Below, piece by piece: positions 33,301 to 42,321 of a stretch of DNA of 57,538 bases. The translations under genes and the position numbers were made by a program. The notes under the pieces were generated by a model, which saw only the letters and a list, made by a program, of their open reading frames with translations, was not told the DNA's origin and did not search any database. Position 1 is the first letter of the stretch; each line of letters starts with the position of its first letter. The stretch is from the NCBI GenBank assembly GCA_905234685.1, contig CAJOIR010000021.1, positions 1 through 57,538 of the forward strand, in the 5' to 3' direction. The DNA is from Paludibacteraceae bacterium (GTDB lineage Bacteria; Bacteroidota; Bacteroidia; Bacteroidales; Paludibacteraceae).

Positions 33301-33534
33301 AACGCACATTGCCACATGTGCCGCATCGGCAGCAAACAGACTGGCAAAATGCCCCATCAGCATGAAGAATGGTGCTCCTGGGGGGTGACCAACGTCCAGT
33401 TTATAAGCAGAGGAAATAAACTCGCCGCAGTCCCAGAAACTGGCTGTCGGCTCTACTGTAAGCAGATACGTTGCCGCAGCTATTGCAAAGGCTATCCAGC
33501 CGCACAACGTATTCCATAATTTGAATTGCTTCAT
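30319..33534 (-). CDS. DUF2723 (GT117-like) large membrane protein
   Basis: A 1071-residue protein. The N-terminal half has about twelve membrane helices. The first loop carries TASFWDCGEFISSAYKLDVGHPPGAPFFM (residues about 30-58 as separate conserved blocks), including the acidic D/E pair expected of a GT-C glycosyltransferase. A soluble C-terminal half follows, with DNDTFPLWYNQE and a helical region ending VEVLDYAEQMLPG and YCGQPEKADSIM, resembling tetratricopeptide repeats. Such proteins are thought to transfer a lipid-linked sugar outside the membrane; acceptor unknown. A zinc-ribbon gene lies 40 bases upstream. Confidence 0.85.
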   Translation of the reverse strand: MKQFKLWNTLCGWIAFAIAAATYLLTVEPTASFWDCGEFISSAYKLDVGHPPGAPFFMLMGHFASLFAADAAHVAMCVNGLSAIMSALTILFLFWTITALAKKLLPDKQNMSLWQGVAILGAGMVGALAYTFSDTFWFSAVEGEVYASSSFFTAVVFWLILKWDEKADEEGSDRWLILIAYLMGLSIGVHLLNLLTIPAIVLVYYFNKYEFSWKGMLIALLVSVGALAVVLYGIIPGSVQVACWAELLFVNVLGMPFNTGLAIYLILLAAALAWAIYETYQANNRLRMNISVILAVVLTGIPFFGESVIIGLLVTGALAGVLFGLKDKVPARWLNTATWMITVILIGYSSYAAIVIRSSADTPMDQNSPDNVFSLKYYLNREQYGDRPLLYGAVYSAPVDLEVKGNMCVPIEKKGHAQYAPAPKTSGDEKDKYVITGYKTNYKMKKEFMMLFPRMYSPDGRHKEAYKQWGDVKGKKIRYEYCGQQKTEVCPTFGENLRFFFAYQCHFMYWRYFMWNFAGRQNDLQGYGEMTKGNWLSGISALDNARLGDQDALPSELRDNKGHNVYYLLPLLLGIIGLCYQLGKKKEGLQNFTLVFLLFFLTGLAIVVYLNQTPYQPRERDYAYAGSFYAFCIWIGLGVMALTEGVNSAIKTDNKALKTAIAVVMTLVCLGVPALMAQQNWDDHDRSGRYTCRDFGANYLRSCETNGVIFSNGDNDTFPLWYNQEVEGEGTDLRVCNLSYLQTDWYISQMKRPYYTSDALPISWEQKDFMPGKNEVVWIDNKLGTQLDVKSAFDFVRSTDPRTKRDGDSYIPTNKLYIPVNQADLTGTAWENAPVAEQLDINVGRRLTRSEMMVLEMLSTNHWKRPIYFAVTVGTDYYQGLDKYFELTGLTYQVTPVASRDGQPRVNTEKMYDNMMHKFSFGNINRPGIYIDENLMRMCRTHRMMFAQLADALLSEGKKEQAVEVLDYAEQMLPGYNIPYDYTSATMAMDYYYCGQPEKADSIMDKVAENDMEYLMWGATLDKQSQKAMSKTLGHHAAVLGYVLQNLERQQRTELFDKWYPLYQQYAGVVR

Positions 33535-33574
33535 TATGATAACTTTTGAATTGTTAAATCGTTGATTTGTGGAA

Positions 33575-34009
33575 CTACTTTCCTCCTTTAATTATTCTGC
33601 GTGCAGCCTTGAAGCAGTCAAGGCATACGTCAACCTGCTCCTTGCCGTCCTGACGGAGACGCTTGCCCACAGATAGGGTGCGGTTGCAGCAAGGACACGT
33701 AAAAGGTACTGCTTCTCTGTATTCAAAGAAGAGAGTGTAGTCGCGAATCCTGTCAACAAGCCATTTAATGTTGGTCTCACGGTTACGGTCCGGGTCGGAA
33801 TAATAACGGGGATACACTTCTTCCGTCTTGGCTTTCTTCGGGTCGTCGGATTTTGAACCTGCAGTCACCTCTTTGATGAATGCCTTCGGCAGACGCTGGA
33901 TAGTATCTCTGTTCTTCAGGAACGTAGAGAAATGTTTCTTCTCATAATGTGCCAGCACCGCAGTGGCGTTTGGTGCTACTGCCGCACCGCATATCTTACA
34001 CTTCCACAT
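33575..34009 (-). CDS. Small protein with two zinc-binding motifs, unknown function
   Basis: A 144-residue cytoplasmic protein. The N-terminus WKCKICGAAV with later HYEKKH resembles a C2H2 finger (Cys4, Cys7, two His near 22 and 26). The C-terminal half has TCPCC and VCLDC, a four-Cys zinc ribbon, near residues 104-133. Between them lies a charged linker with EEVYPRYYSDPDRN. Two zinc sites suggest nucleic-acid or protein binding, but I cannot name a family. It has a promoter 110 bases upstream. Confidence 0.6.
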   Translation of the reverse strand: MWKCKICGAAVAPNATAVLAHYEKKHFSTFLKNRDTIQRLPKAFIKEVTAGSKSDDPKKAKTEEVYPRYYSDPDRNRETNIKWLVDRIRDYTLFFEYREAVPFTCPCCNRTLSVGKRLRQDGKEQVDVCLDCFKAARRIIKGGK

Positions 34010-34029
34010 GGTATATAATTTTTTGAATG

Positions 34030-34107
34030 GTTTAATGTTTAATGATTATTGTTTCTCTACTCACAGACTTTACCGCAACATTAGTCATTAAACATTGAAC
34101 AATAATA
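34030..34107. repeat. Inverted pair of 7-bp tandem repeats (GTTTAAT heptads)
   Basis: Left arm 34030-34050 reads GTTTAAT, GTTTAAT, GATTATT; right arm 34087-34107 reads ATTAAAC, ATTGAAC, AATAATA, its approximate reverse complement. The spacer is 36 bases. It lies in the long leader of the zinc-ribbon gene, downstream of that gene's promoter, so it would be transcribed and could fold. Confidence 0.75.
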
Positions 34108-34118
34108 GTTTTAGCGTG

Positions 34119-34149
34119 CAAAGATACAAATTATTTGTGAATATAGCAA
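34119..34149 (-). promoter_or_regulatory. Promoter of the zinc-ribbon gene
   Basis: On the minus strand TTG (34149-34147), a 20-base spacer, then TATCTTTG (34126-34119). This gives a leader of about 100 bases that contains the heptad inverted repeat. Confidence 0.6.
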
Positions 34150-34188
34150 CAGAGGCGTGATTTTTCTTGCAAAACACACTACTTCCTT

Positions 34189-34232
34189 CGAAGGACTAAC
34201 GAAGGAGTATCGAAGGAATAGCAAAGGAAAAA
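34189..34232. repeat. Four tandem 11-bp units (CGAAGGANTAN type)
   Basis: CGAAGGACTAA, CGAAGGAGTAT, CGAAGGAATAG and CAAAGGAAAAA follow at exact 11-base spacing. The array is preceded by CCTTCGAAGG, a perfect palindrome. It lies upstream of the zinc-ribbon promoter. Confidence 0.85.
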
Positions 34233-34646
34233 TCAAGAAAAACTACACCTGCAAGCACTGACCAAACATGAAAATGCGGACTCGTTTATTCACAGGCCTT
34301 CACATAGGTCAGTCCGTTGTCCGTATTCTTGTTCGGTTAGACTGTGACGATTGTCAGCATTTGGCATTACTGAAACACAAGGTAATCCTATAGTGTTTTG
34401 AATACTCCATTCTTTCATTTGCAGCCTCCTGACATTCCTATCACAGACAATCATAACAATAAACGTTAGAAGAGTAGTAAAGAGTGCTGAAATCGACAAC
34501 AACAATCCCCGCTATCGAATCTTTGCATTGGAATTCAGCTCGTATAATTTGCATCTTTTGTGCTATAAAATGCATTTAGGGGTGATAGATTTCGCACATT
34601 TTTCGCCTTATATATGGAGGAGTATGCATAAGAGTCGAAAACAGAA
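34233..34646. other. Intergenic stretch with no recognised feature
   Basis: This is the main unexplained part of the 750-base divergent gap between the zinc-ribbon gene and the C10 protease. The only open frame of note, 71 codons on the minus strand at 34290-34505, has one hydrophobic segment but no promoter, recognisable family or neighbour link. I see no tRNA-like or riboswitch-like structure. Confidence 0.5.
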
Positions 34647-34678
34647 TTTGCATATATATGAAATATGTACTATATTTG
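34647..34678 (+). promoter_or_regulatory. Promoter of the C10 protease gene
   Basis: TTTG at 34647-34650, a 20-base spacer, then TATATTTG at 34671-34678: an exact match to the Bacteroidetes pattern, 81 bases before the ATG. Confidence 0.75.
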
Positions 34679-34759
34679 CATGTTAATTGGAATTGTTGTA
34701 ACCACTCGGGCACACATATGAATAACAACTGAATATAATTCAATAAAACACAACAGAAT

Positions 34760-37700
34760 ATGAAAAAAACATTTACTCTATTTGTTAACTTGTTTATCAT
34801 TACAGCAATGGCGATGGCTGGCAGCATAACCACCGAACAGGCCGAAGCGACAGCACGTCAGTTTGTCAACACTCATCGTCACGCTACTCACTCCAAACGT
34901 ATGCATATTGCGGCAGTACGCCAACTCTCATCAGCAGACATCAGGTTATCACACACAGAGGCAGATGCAGCCGCATACTATGTGTTCAATGTGGGCGATA
35001 ATGACGGATATGTAATGGTCAGCGGCAGCGACCTCGCACCAAAGGTGCTGGCATACGCAAACGAAGGCAGTTTTGATGAAGAGCAGATGCCAGACAACAT
35101 GCGTGCATGGCTTGACGGGTATGCTGAACAAATAGCATATCTGGAGCGCACAGGTGGCAGAAATCAGGCACCCGTACTCCGAAGAACCCGTACTGCAATC
35201 ACTCCGCTTCTGACATCAACATGGAGTCAGGGCAAACCCTACAATAACATGTGTCCTGAAGTAGGCGGCAAGCGTTCGGTAACAGGGTGTGTGGCAACAG
35301 CGTTGGCGCAGGTACTATACTACTATAAATACCCCGCACAGACCACCGCCCCAATACCAGCATACATCACAAAGAAAAACAGTATCAGCATGCCTGAGAT
35401 ACCTATCACCACTATTGACTGGGAGAATATGATCGACAGTTACAAAGGCAGTACCACTACCGCACAGCAGAATGCCGTCGCGCAACTAATGCTGCTCTGC
35501 GGGCAGGCTGTGGAGATGAACTATGACCCCAAAAGCAGCGGAGCACAAGGCACGAATGACGTGAAGGCATTGCGACAATATTTCGGATATGACCAGACAG
35601 TGGAACATCTCACGCGCAACTCCTTCAGCGCCGACAGCTGGGAAACTATCATTTACAATGAGTTGAACAACAAGCGCCCCGTCATCTACGGCGGACAATC
35701 AACCACAGGAGGGCACTCCTTTGTCGTTGACGGCTACGATGGTAGCGGAATGTTTCACATCAACTGGGGCTGGGGCGGCACTGATAACCATTATTTCCTA
35801 CTGTCTGTCCTTAACCCCTATAACAACACCGATATCGGCTCTAACAGCAGCGATGACGGGTTCAGTTTCGACCAGCAAATAATAATAGGAATAAATCACG
35901 GCTCAGGCGAAAAAACCGCAGAACGACTATTTGTAAGCGGTTTCACCAATACTGGTGATACGACATACACCCGCGAGTCAAACAGCGTTAACTTTACGGG
36001 TATAAGCACCAGCCTGAAGTTTTTCAACATGTCAGGAGAGACACATAGTTTTTACATACGCTTGGCTCTCTGTGACACCGTAGGCAACATAGTTGCATGG
36101 GCATGCAAAAGTGTCAACATCGGAGAACTGCAGTATTTATACGGTTATAACAGCTACCCCTTCAACATGTCATTCGGTGCCGACTTGCCTGATGGAGACT
36201 ATTATATAGTGCCATACAGTTGGTCGGAGAACTCTGAAGACTGGGCACCATGCTGGGGTTCTGTCGTATATCGCATAAAAGCCAACATCAAGGGCAACAC
36301 TCTCACGCTGACAGAGCCGACAGTCAGCCTGACAGGTACAATTACCGCGACAGGCAGCACTGCCTTAAACACTACCATAGACCTGAAAGCTCAGATAACC
36401 AACACGGGCACAACATTCAACGATTATCTCTACTTATTTGTCGACACCCTGAGAGTCGGCGGAAGAATATTCGAAGCTGCAGCAGGCGAAACTGCGACAT
36501 TTGACATTGACTTTGTACCAACAACTATGGGCACAAAACTTTTACAACTATGCTATAAAGTTGATGATGAGTATATTCCTTTTGCTTATGGCACTGTCAC
36601 AATAACGCCTCCTGAAGGCACACTATATCTCATAGGCAATCTAACGCTGACCAATGCCGGCAGCAACGGCGTTATTGAGGAAAATTCAGCGCGATTCACT
36701 GCTATAGTACGCAACCCGAGCAGCGTTGTTTTCAATAACAAGTATATTTGTATTGACTTATACAAACTTGATGTAGAAGCAAATACGTATATGTATCAAG
36801 TGAGTGAAGGGGCAAATATGACAATCGCTTCCGGTGACTCAGTTGCTTTCGATGCAACATTTACCGACTTACAATACGGCGGCAAATATCTGGCAATCAT
36901 CAGCTATACACTTGATAACGGCACCACATGGGTTGTTCTGGAGAAGACAGAAACAGTATTTGAAATTTTCAATCCGTCAACTATCATCACACTAACTGCT
37001 GACGACAAGAGTCGTGAGTATGGTGAAGAAAATCCAGTTCTTACATATACGTTAACAGGTAATGGGACAATGTCCGGGGAGCCTTATATCAGTTGTGATG
37101 CAACCCAAACGTCTCCCGTAGGGACATACGATATAGTTATTAGCCGCGGTACGGTGACTAATGCAGGTCTGAAACTGGCGAATGGCACCCTGACCATTAC
37201 TAAAGCACCTCTGACAATCACTGCAATGTCATACAACATAAAGCAAGGTGAAGAACTTCCCTATTTTGATTGGTACGGTGATGGTTACAAGAACCAAGAC
37301 GGAGACAGTGCGTTGACCACACGACCGATTGCGAGTTGCTCTGCCACACCGGAGAGCGAGCCTGGTGAATATGAAATCACAATAAGCGGCGCCTCAGCTG
37401 AGAACTATGATATCAGTTATGTCTCAGGCAAACTCGTCATCAGTCCGGCAGACTCTGTCACTATCACTGCCAACAGTTATAGCCGTGAATATGGTGAGTA
37501 TAATCCCATCTTCGGATTTAGCACAGAAGGCGCTCCGCTCAACGGCGTGCCTGAGATAAGTTGTGAAGCAACCTTTACCTCTCCTGCTGGCACTTATCCT
37601 ATCATAGTAAAGAAAGGAAGTGTAACAAATTACAATGTCACATATGTGGCTGGTGTGCTGACGGTGGAGAAGGCTCCGTTGAGCGTCTATGCAGGTAATT

Positions 37701-38065
37701 ACAGTCGTAATGAAGGTGACGAGAATCCTGCATTCGAGCTGAGATATGAAGGTTGGAAAAACGATGAAGACGAAAATGTTCTTATCACAAAACCTGTCGC
37801 TGTCACTTCCGCTACGGCAAACAGTCCTGCCGGTGATTATCCTGTGACAGTGAGCGGAGGAGAAGCACAAAACTACAGTCTGACCTATCATGACGGCACT
37901 CTAACCATTCTTCCTTCCACTGGCATTGAGTCGATTATTAACGAAGGTCTGCCATTCAATATATATACGCTCACCGGCATAGAAGTCCGTCATGAAGCAA
38001 CTTCTCTTGAAGGACTTTCTTCCGGCATGTATATTGCAGGCGGACAGAAAATTGTTATATTGTAG
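34760..38065 (+). CDS. C10-family (streptopain-like) cysteine protease with four MBG repeats and C-terminal sorting-like domain
   Basis: A 1101-residue secreted protein. Signal peptide (1-20); Spi-like propeptide (about 22-150) with AYYVFNVGDNDGYVMVSG; C10 catalytic domain (about 155-380) with Cys177 in TGCVATALAQ, His319 in GGHSFVVDGYDG and HINWGWGG; Ig-like middle region (400-735); four MBG-type beta repeats (about 740-1050) with SREYGEENP, ITKAPLTI and their variants; and a C-terminal block ending GLSSGMYIAGGQKIVIL, similar to the short sorting tails of Bacteroidetes secreted proteins. Streptopain relatives cleave host or bacterial proteins after self-removal of the propeptide. It is a single-gene unit with its own promoter. 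Confidence 0.9.
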   Translation: MKKTFTLFVNLFIITAMAMAGSITTEQAEATARQFVNTHRHATHSKRMHIAAVRQLSSADIRLSHTEADAAAYYVFNVGDNDGYVMVSGSDLAPKVLAYANEGSFDEEQMPDNMRAWLDGYAEQIAYLERTGGRNQAPVLRRTRTAITPLLTSTWSQGKPYNNMCPEVGGKRSVTGCVATALAQVLYYYKYPAQTTAPIPAYITKKNSISMPEIPITTIDWENMIDSYKGSTTTAQQNAVAQLMLLCGQAVEMNYDPKSSGAQGTNDVKALRQYFGYDQTVEHLTRNSFSADSWETIIYNELNNKRPVIYGGQSTTGGHSFVVDGYDGSGMFHINWGWGGTDNHYFLLSVLNPYNNTDIGSNSSDDGFSFDQQIIIGINHGSGEKTAERLFVSGFTNTGDTTYTRESNSVNFTGISTSLKFFNMSGETHSFYIRLALCDTVGNIVAWACKSVNIGELQYLYGYNSYPFNMSFGADLPDGDYYIVPYSWSENSEDWAPCWGSVVYRIKANIKGNTLTLTEPTVSLTGTITATGSTALNTTIDLKAQITNTGTTFNDYLYLFVDTLRVGGRIFEAAAGETATFDIDFVPTTMGTKLLQLCYKVDDEYIPFAYGTVTITPPEGTLYLIGNLTLTNAGSNGVIEENSARFTAIVRNPSSVVFNNKYICIDLYKLDVEANTYMYQVSEGANMTIASGDSVAFDATFTDLQYGGKYLAIISYTLDNGTTWVVLEKTETVFEIFNPSTIITLTADDKSREYGEENPVLTYTLTGNGTMSGEPYISCDATQTSPVGTYDIVISRGTVTNAGLKLANGTLTITKAPLTITAMSYNIKQGEELPYFDWYGDGYKNQDGDSALTTRPIASCSATPESEPGEYEITISGASAENYDISYVSGKLVISPADSVTITANSYSREYGEYNPIFGFSTEGAPLNGVPEISCEATFTSPAGTYPIIVKKGSVTNYNVTYVAGVLTVEKAPLSVYAGNYSRNEGDENPAFELRYEGWKNDEDENVLITKPVAVTSATANSPAGDYPVTVSGGEAQNYSLTYHDGTLTILPSTGIESIINEGLPFNIYTLTGIEVRHEATSLEGLSSGMYIAGGQKIVIL

Positions 38066-38122
38066 AAATTCATGCTAATATATATCAGGTTGGGACTGCC
38101 TTTCAATGCTCTGCAGTATCAG

Positions 38123-38154
38123 TTTGAATATATAAAATATTTATAGTACCTTTG
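38123..38154 (+). promoter_or_regulatory. Promoter of valS and the downstream lipoprotein gene
   Basis: TTTG at 38123-38126, a 20-base spacer, then TACCTTTG at 38147-38154. It lies 60 bases before the valS ATG and shares 15 identical bases with the nqr promoter. Confidence 0.75.
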
Positions 38155-38214
38155 CAGGCTTTAAACTAAACAAATGACTAAATATTAAATAAAAAAACAG
38201 AAAATAATAGTAGT

Positions 38215-40845
38215 ATGGTTGATGCAAAATACAATCCGACAGATATTGAAGCCAAGTGGTATGAGTATTGGCTAAATCACAACTTTTTTCATTCGGAACC
38301 TGACAGTAGAGAACCATATACGGTTGTTATCCCACCACCAAATGTAACAGGCGTGCTACACATGGGTCATATGCTGAACAATACTATTCAGGATATCCTA
38401 GTACGTCGTGCCAGACAAGAAGGTAAAAACGCATGTTGGGTACCGGGCACTGACCATGCATCAATAGCTACAGAGGCAAAAGTGGTGAACCGTCTCGCAC
38501 AGCAAGGCATACATAAGACAGACCTCACACGAGAGCAATTTTTGGAGCATGCATGGGACTGGACACGAGAGCACGGAGGTATAATACTGAAGCAACTTCG
38601 CAAACTAGGTGCTTCATGCGATTGGGACAGAACTGGCTTCACCATGGATGAAGTGCGCTCGGAGAGTGTGATAAAAGTGTTTTGCGACTTATATAACAAA
38701 GGGCTCATCTATCGTGGTGTACGCATGGTTAACTGGGACCCACAGGCACTGACAGCATTGTCTGATGAGGAGGTAATTTTCAAAGAGCACCACGGCAAAC
38801 TGTATTACCTGAAGTACAAAGTAGAAGGAGAGGACAATTATGCCATAGTTGCAACCACACGCCCTGAGACCATAATGGGTGATACAGCCATGTGTATCAA
38901 TCCTAACAACCCTAAGACGGAATGGTTAAGAGGGAAGAAAGTGATTGTGCCCCTTGTTAACCGCGTCATACCAGTGATAGAAGACGAATATGTTGATATG
39001 GAGTTTGGTACCGGTTGTCTTAAAGTGACTCCCGCACACGATGTGAACGACTACATGCTCGGCGAGAAATACCACCTGCCGTCAATAGACATATTCAACG
39101 ACAACGGCACACTCTCGGAAGCTGCAGGAATGTATGTAGGCATGGATCGTTTTGACTGCCGAAAGCAGATAGAGAAAGATCTTGAGGCGGCAGGACTGAT
39201 GGAGAAAACCGAGGACTATACCAACAACGTAGGCTTCTCTGAGCGCACCAATGTGCCAATAGAACCGAAACTCTCTATGCAGTGGTTCTTGCGCATGGAA
39301 CACCTTGCAAAAATAGCTCTCGACCCGGTGATGAACGATGAAATCCGCTTCTACCCAGCCAAATACAAAAACACTTACCGTCACTGGCTGGAAAACATCA
39401 AAGACTGGTGTATCTCACGTCAGTTGTGGTGGGGTCACAGGATTCCTGCATACTACCTTCCGGAAGGTGGTTTTGTAGTGGCAGAAACTGTAGAAGAGGC
39501 GCTTCGCCTTGCAAAAGTCAAAACGGGCAATGAGGCACTTACTATTGATGATCTGAAACAAGACCCCGACTGCCTGGATACATGGTTCTCTTCGTGGCTG
39601 TGGCCTATATCATTGTTTGATGGAATACGCAATCCCGGCAATAAGGAAATCAATTACTACTACCCCACTGCAGACCTCGTTACAGGACCCGACATCATCT
39701 TCTTCTGGGTGGCACGCATGATTATGGCAGGTTATGAATACGAAGGCAAGATGCCGTTCAGCAATGTCTATTTCACTGGTATTGTGCGTGACAAGTTAGG
39801 CAGAAAGATGTCTAAATCACTTGGTAACAGTCCAGACCCGTTAGAACTCATAGAACGTTTCGGAGCTGACGGAGTGCGTATGGGCATGATGCTCTCTGCA
39901 CCTGCTGGCAATGACATACTGTTTGATGAGTCATTATGCGAACAGGGACGCAACTTTAACAACAAGATATGGAATTGCTTCCGGCTCGTGAAAGGCTGGC
40001 AAGTAGCAGACATTGAGCAATCTGCATCAAGCAAAATTGCAACAGAATGGTTTGGTGCTAGACTCCAGCAGACAGCAACAGAAATGGAAGACCAGTTCAA
40101 AAAATACCGTTTGTCGGAGGCACTCATGGGTATATACCACTTGTTCTGGGACGAGTTCTCTTCGTGGTATCTCGAGACTATAAAGCCTGCGTTTGGGCAA
40201 CCGATAGACAGTACCACATATAAACTGACGCTGAACTATTTCGACCAAATGCTTCGTCTGCTCCACCCCTTTATGCCGTTTATAACAGAGGAGTTATGGC
40301 AGAATCTCTACGAGCGTAAAGACGGCGACACAATCATGTATTCACCGATTACTGACACAACATCGTACAATCAGTCTGAGAGTCTGCTCGGCCAAATGGA
40401 AGAATTGAAACTGATAGTTGCAGGTGTGCGCAACATACGCCAACAACGCAATATAGCACCCAAAGAGGCTTTGACACTGCACATTATGGGGTCAAAGACC
40501 ATACGTGAAGCAGAACAGAAGATACTTATCAAGTTGTGCAATCTATCAGAAGTAGTTAACACTGACAAGAAAGCGGCAGATGCTGCTTCGTTCATTGCAG
40601 GTGTGACAGAATATTCTGTACCCCTTGACAGATTTGTGGACAAAGACGAAGAACTGCGCAAGTTGAAAGAAGAACTGGCACGACAAGAAGGTTTCCTACG
40701 CGGCGTCATGGCAAAACTCGGCAACCAGCGGTTTGTGGAAAATGCCAAACCTGAAATAGTTCAACGCGAACGTCAGAAACAATGTGATGCTGAAAGTCGT
40801 ATTGCAGCATTGAAAGAGAGCATTGAAGGATTAACAACCAAATAG
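38215..40845 (+). CDS. valS: Valyl-tRNA synthetase
   Basis: An 876-residue class I synthetase that charges tRNA-Val and edits threonine. HMGH at residues 49-52 within [15 protein letters not shown] is the HIGH motif, and [12 protein letters not shown] near residue 531 is the KMSKS motif. [14 protein letters not shown] marks the CP1 editing domain. The C-terminal 70 residues form the tRNA-binding coiled coil of ValS. No T-box-like leader is visible in the 60 bases between promoter and start. It precedes a TlpA-like lipoprotein gene by eight bases. Confidence 0.96.
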   Translation: MVDAKYNPTDIEAKWYEYWLNHNFFHSEPDSREPYTVVIPPPNVTGVLHMGHMLNNTIQDILVRRARQEGKNACWVPGTDHASIATEAKVVNRLAQQGIHKTDLTREQFLEHAWDWTREHGGIILKQLRKLGASCDWDRTGFTMDEVRSESVIKVFCDLYNKGLIYRGVRMVNWDPQALTALSDEEVIFKEHHGKLYYLKYKVEGEDNYAIVATTRPETIMGDTAMCINPNNPKTEWLRGKKVIVPLVNRVIPVIEDEYVDMEFGTGCLKVTPAHDVNDYMLGEKYHLPSIDIFNDNGTLSEAAGMYVGMDRFDCRKQIEKDLEAAGLMEKTEDYTNNVGFSERTNVPIEPKLSMQWFLRMEHLAKIALDPVMNDEIRFYPAKYKNTYRHWLENIKDWCISRQLWWGHRIPAYYLPEGGFVVAETVEEALRLAKVKTGNEALTIDDLKQDPDCLDTWFSSWLWPISLFDGIRNPGNKEINYYYPTADLVTGPDIIFFWVARMIMAGYEYEGKMPFSNVYFTGIVRDKLGRKMSKSLGNSPDPLELIERFGADGVRMGMMLSAPAGNDILFDESLCEQGRNFNNKIWNCFRLVKGWQVADIEQSASSKIATEWFGARLQQTATEMEDQFKKYRLSEALMGIYHLFWDEFSSWYLETIKPAFGQPIDSTTYKLTLNYFDQMLRLLHPFMPFITEELWQNLYERKDGDTIMYSPITDTTSYNQSESLLGQMEELKLIVAGVRNIRQQRNIAPKEALTLHIMGSKTIREAEQKILIKLCNLSEVVNTDKKAADAASFIAGVTEYSVPLDRFVDKDEELRKLKEELARQEGFLRGVMAKLGNQRFVENAKPEIVQRERQKQCDAESRIAALKESIEGLTTK

Positions 40846-40853
40846 ACAACAAC

Positions 40854-41912
40854 ATGAAAAAATTTTTGTTTTATGCCACCATTACAGTGGCACTTGTTGC
40901 ATGCAACAAACCTGAGTTTACAATAAATGCAGTCTTTGAGCCAACACTGCAAGTGCCTGACAGCACACACATAGGTATTGACATCAAGGTTGGCGACAGT
41001 ACAATCACACATTACGGTTTTGTTAATAACAATGTGCTCAGTATAAGTTTCGACATACCTGAAGAACAACTGGCGGTGCTTGATCTTGGCGAATTGGGCG
41101 AGACTGCTGTTGCTATTGAAAAAGGCAAAGTAAATATTCATGTCGGACTCAATGAGGACGGGAAGCCTGTGATTAGAAAAGAAGGATCGCTTAACAACGA
41201 TTTCATTCAAATGTACGACGACTATGATGGAGAATTATATTCAGCCTACACCATGCAAGACGAGCAAGCACGTGAACAAGCATTCAATGACTGTCTTAAC
41301 AAGATTTACCGCACTCTTAAAGGTGAGGAGAATTCACTCACAAGCATCAACACCATGTCAGGTCAATACGGTTTTATGAACTTCTTTTATTTACTTGAAT
41401 TCGACCAAGTGGACACATTATGTTCGCTTATGAATGACAAGACGTTGGAAAACAAAAATATGCGCAGCATATACGACCATGTTCAACTACAGAAAGAGAG
41501 CGGTGCTGGGAAAACATACAAGGACATCTCGGCAAAAACTCCTGACGACAAAACTTTGTCTCTATCAGACCTTGTTGGTGAGTCAGACTATGTATTGGTT
41601 GACTTCTGGGCATCATGGTGTGGCCCTTGTCGCCGTGCAATGCCTGCGATGAAAGACCTATACGAAGCCAGCAATGGGAGACTTGAAATTCTGGGCGTAT
41701 CGCTTGACAGTGACGAAAGCAAATGGAAAAACGCCATAACATCTTTGGGACTGCCATGGAAACATATAAGCGACTTGAAAGGCTGGCAGGCTCAAGGTGC
41801 ACAAGACTATGGCGTTAACGCAATACCATGTACAATACTTATAAACAAAGAAGGCATAATTGTAGGTCGGAACATGGAGATTCAGACAATCTTGGACATA
41901 CTCAAAGAATAG
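40854..41912 (+). CDS. TlpA-like thioredoxin-fold lipoprotein with DUF4369-like N-terminus
   Basis: A 352-residue exported protein with signal peptide and lipobox (LVACN, Cys near residue 17). A beta-rich N-terminal region (about 20-110) resembles DUF4369. The helical middle (115-215) leads to an AhpC/TSA-thioredoxin domain (about 220-352) with active-site Cys256 and Cys259 in WASWCGPCRRAMP and cis-Pro context NAIPCTILI. Such proteins are thiol-disulfide oxidoreductases of the cell envelope. An extra Cys in the PC of the cis-Pro loop is a small variation. Co-transcribed with valS, without evident functional link. Confidence 0.85.
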   Translation: MKKFLFYATITVALVACNKPEFTINAVFEPTLQVPDSTHIGIDIKVGDSTITHYGFVNNNVLSISFDIPEEQLAVLDLGELGETAVAIEKGKVNIHVGLNEDGKPVIRKEGSLNNDFIQMYDDYDGELYSAYTMQDEQAREQAFNDCLNKIYRTLKGEENSLTSINTMSGQYGFMNFFYLLEFDQVDTLCSLMNDKTLENKNMRSIYDHVQLQKESGAGKTYKDISAKTPDDKTLSLSDLVGESDYVLVDFWASWCGPCRRAMPAMKDLYEASNGRLEILGVSLDSDESKWKNAITSLGLPWKHISDLKGWQAQGAQDYGVNAIPCTILINKEGIIVGRNMEIQTILDILKE

Positions 41913-41947
41913 AAACATAAAAAAATCACTTTTTTTACAGAAAAGTT

Positions 41948-41977
41948 TTTGTAAATCAAAAAGTTTGTGTAATTTTG
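41948..41977 (+). promoter_or_regulatory. Promoter of the HU/small basic protein genes
   Basis: TTTG at 41948-41951, an 18-base spacer, then TAATTTTG at 41970-41977, 64 bases before the HU ATG. The spacing is slightly short of the usual 19-21. Confidence 0.6.
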
Positions 41978-42040
41978 CACTCGCTTTCGCGCTAAAAATA
42001 AAGTAATTACATATATTAACTAACTAAAACACTTATAATT

Positions 42041-42313
42041 ATGACAAAAGCTGAACTCGTAGCAAAGATTGCTGCACAGACCGGTTATGACAAAACTACC
42101 GTGTTGAACGTCGTTGAATCCGCAATGGAGAACTTGAAAGCTTCTATCGTAGCTAAAGAAAATGTATATCTTCGTGGTTTCGGCACTTTCCAGACTAAGG
42201 TTCGCAAAGAGAAAGTGGCTCGCAACATTTCCAAGAACACAACTATCGTTGTTCCTGAGCACATTATTCCCGCTTTCAAGCCCTCAAAGGAATTCGTTAA
42301 ATCTCTTAAATAA
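42041..42313 (+). CDS. HU-family DNA-binding protein
   Basis: A 90-residue nucleoid protein. MTKAELVAKIAAQTG begins the helical base, RGFGTFQTKVRKEKVARNI (about residues 45-63) is the HU signature, and VPEHIIPAFKPSKEF ends the beta-arm and C-terminal helix. It binds and bends DNA as a dimer. The arm tip carries VPEH where the intercalating Pro is expected. A very basic 29-residue protein follows after eight bases, probably on the same message. Confidence 0.95.
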   Translation: MTKAELVAKIAAQTGYDKTTVLNVVESAMENLKASIVAKENVYLRGFGTFQTKVRKEKVARNISKNTTIVVPEHIIPAFKPSKEFVKSLK

Positions 42314-42321
42314 TTCCTACC

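Noticed and set aside
34290..34505. 71-codon minus-strand open frame with one hydrophobic segment in the long intergenic region
   Set aside because: No promoter, no recognised family and no neighbour link; the length is within chance for this composition.
41919..41936. Seven A, TCAC, seven T after the TlpA-like gene as a terminator
   Set aside because: An A-T-only stem with a four-base loop is too weak to call; it may only be part of the AT-rich HU promoter region.
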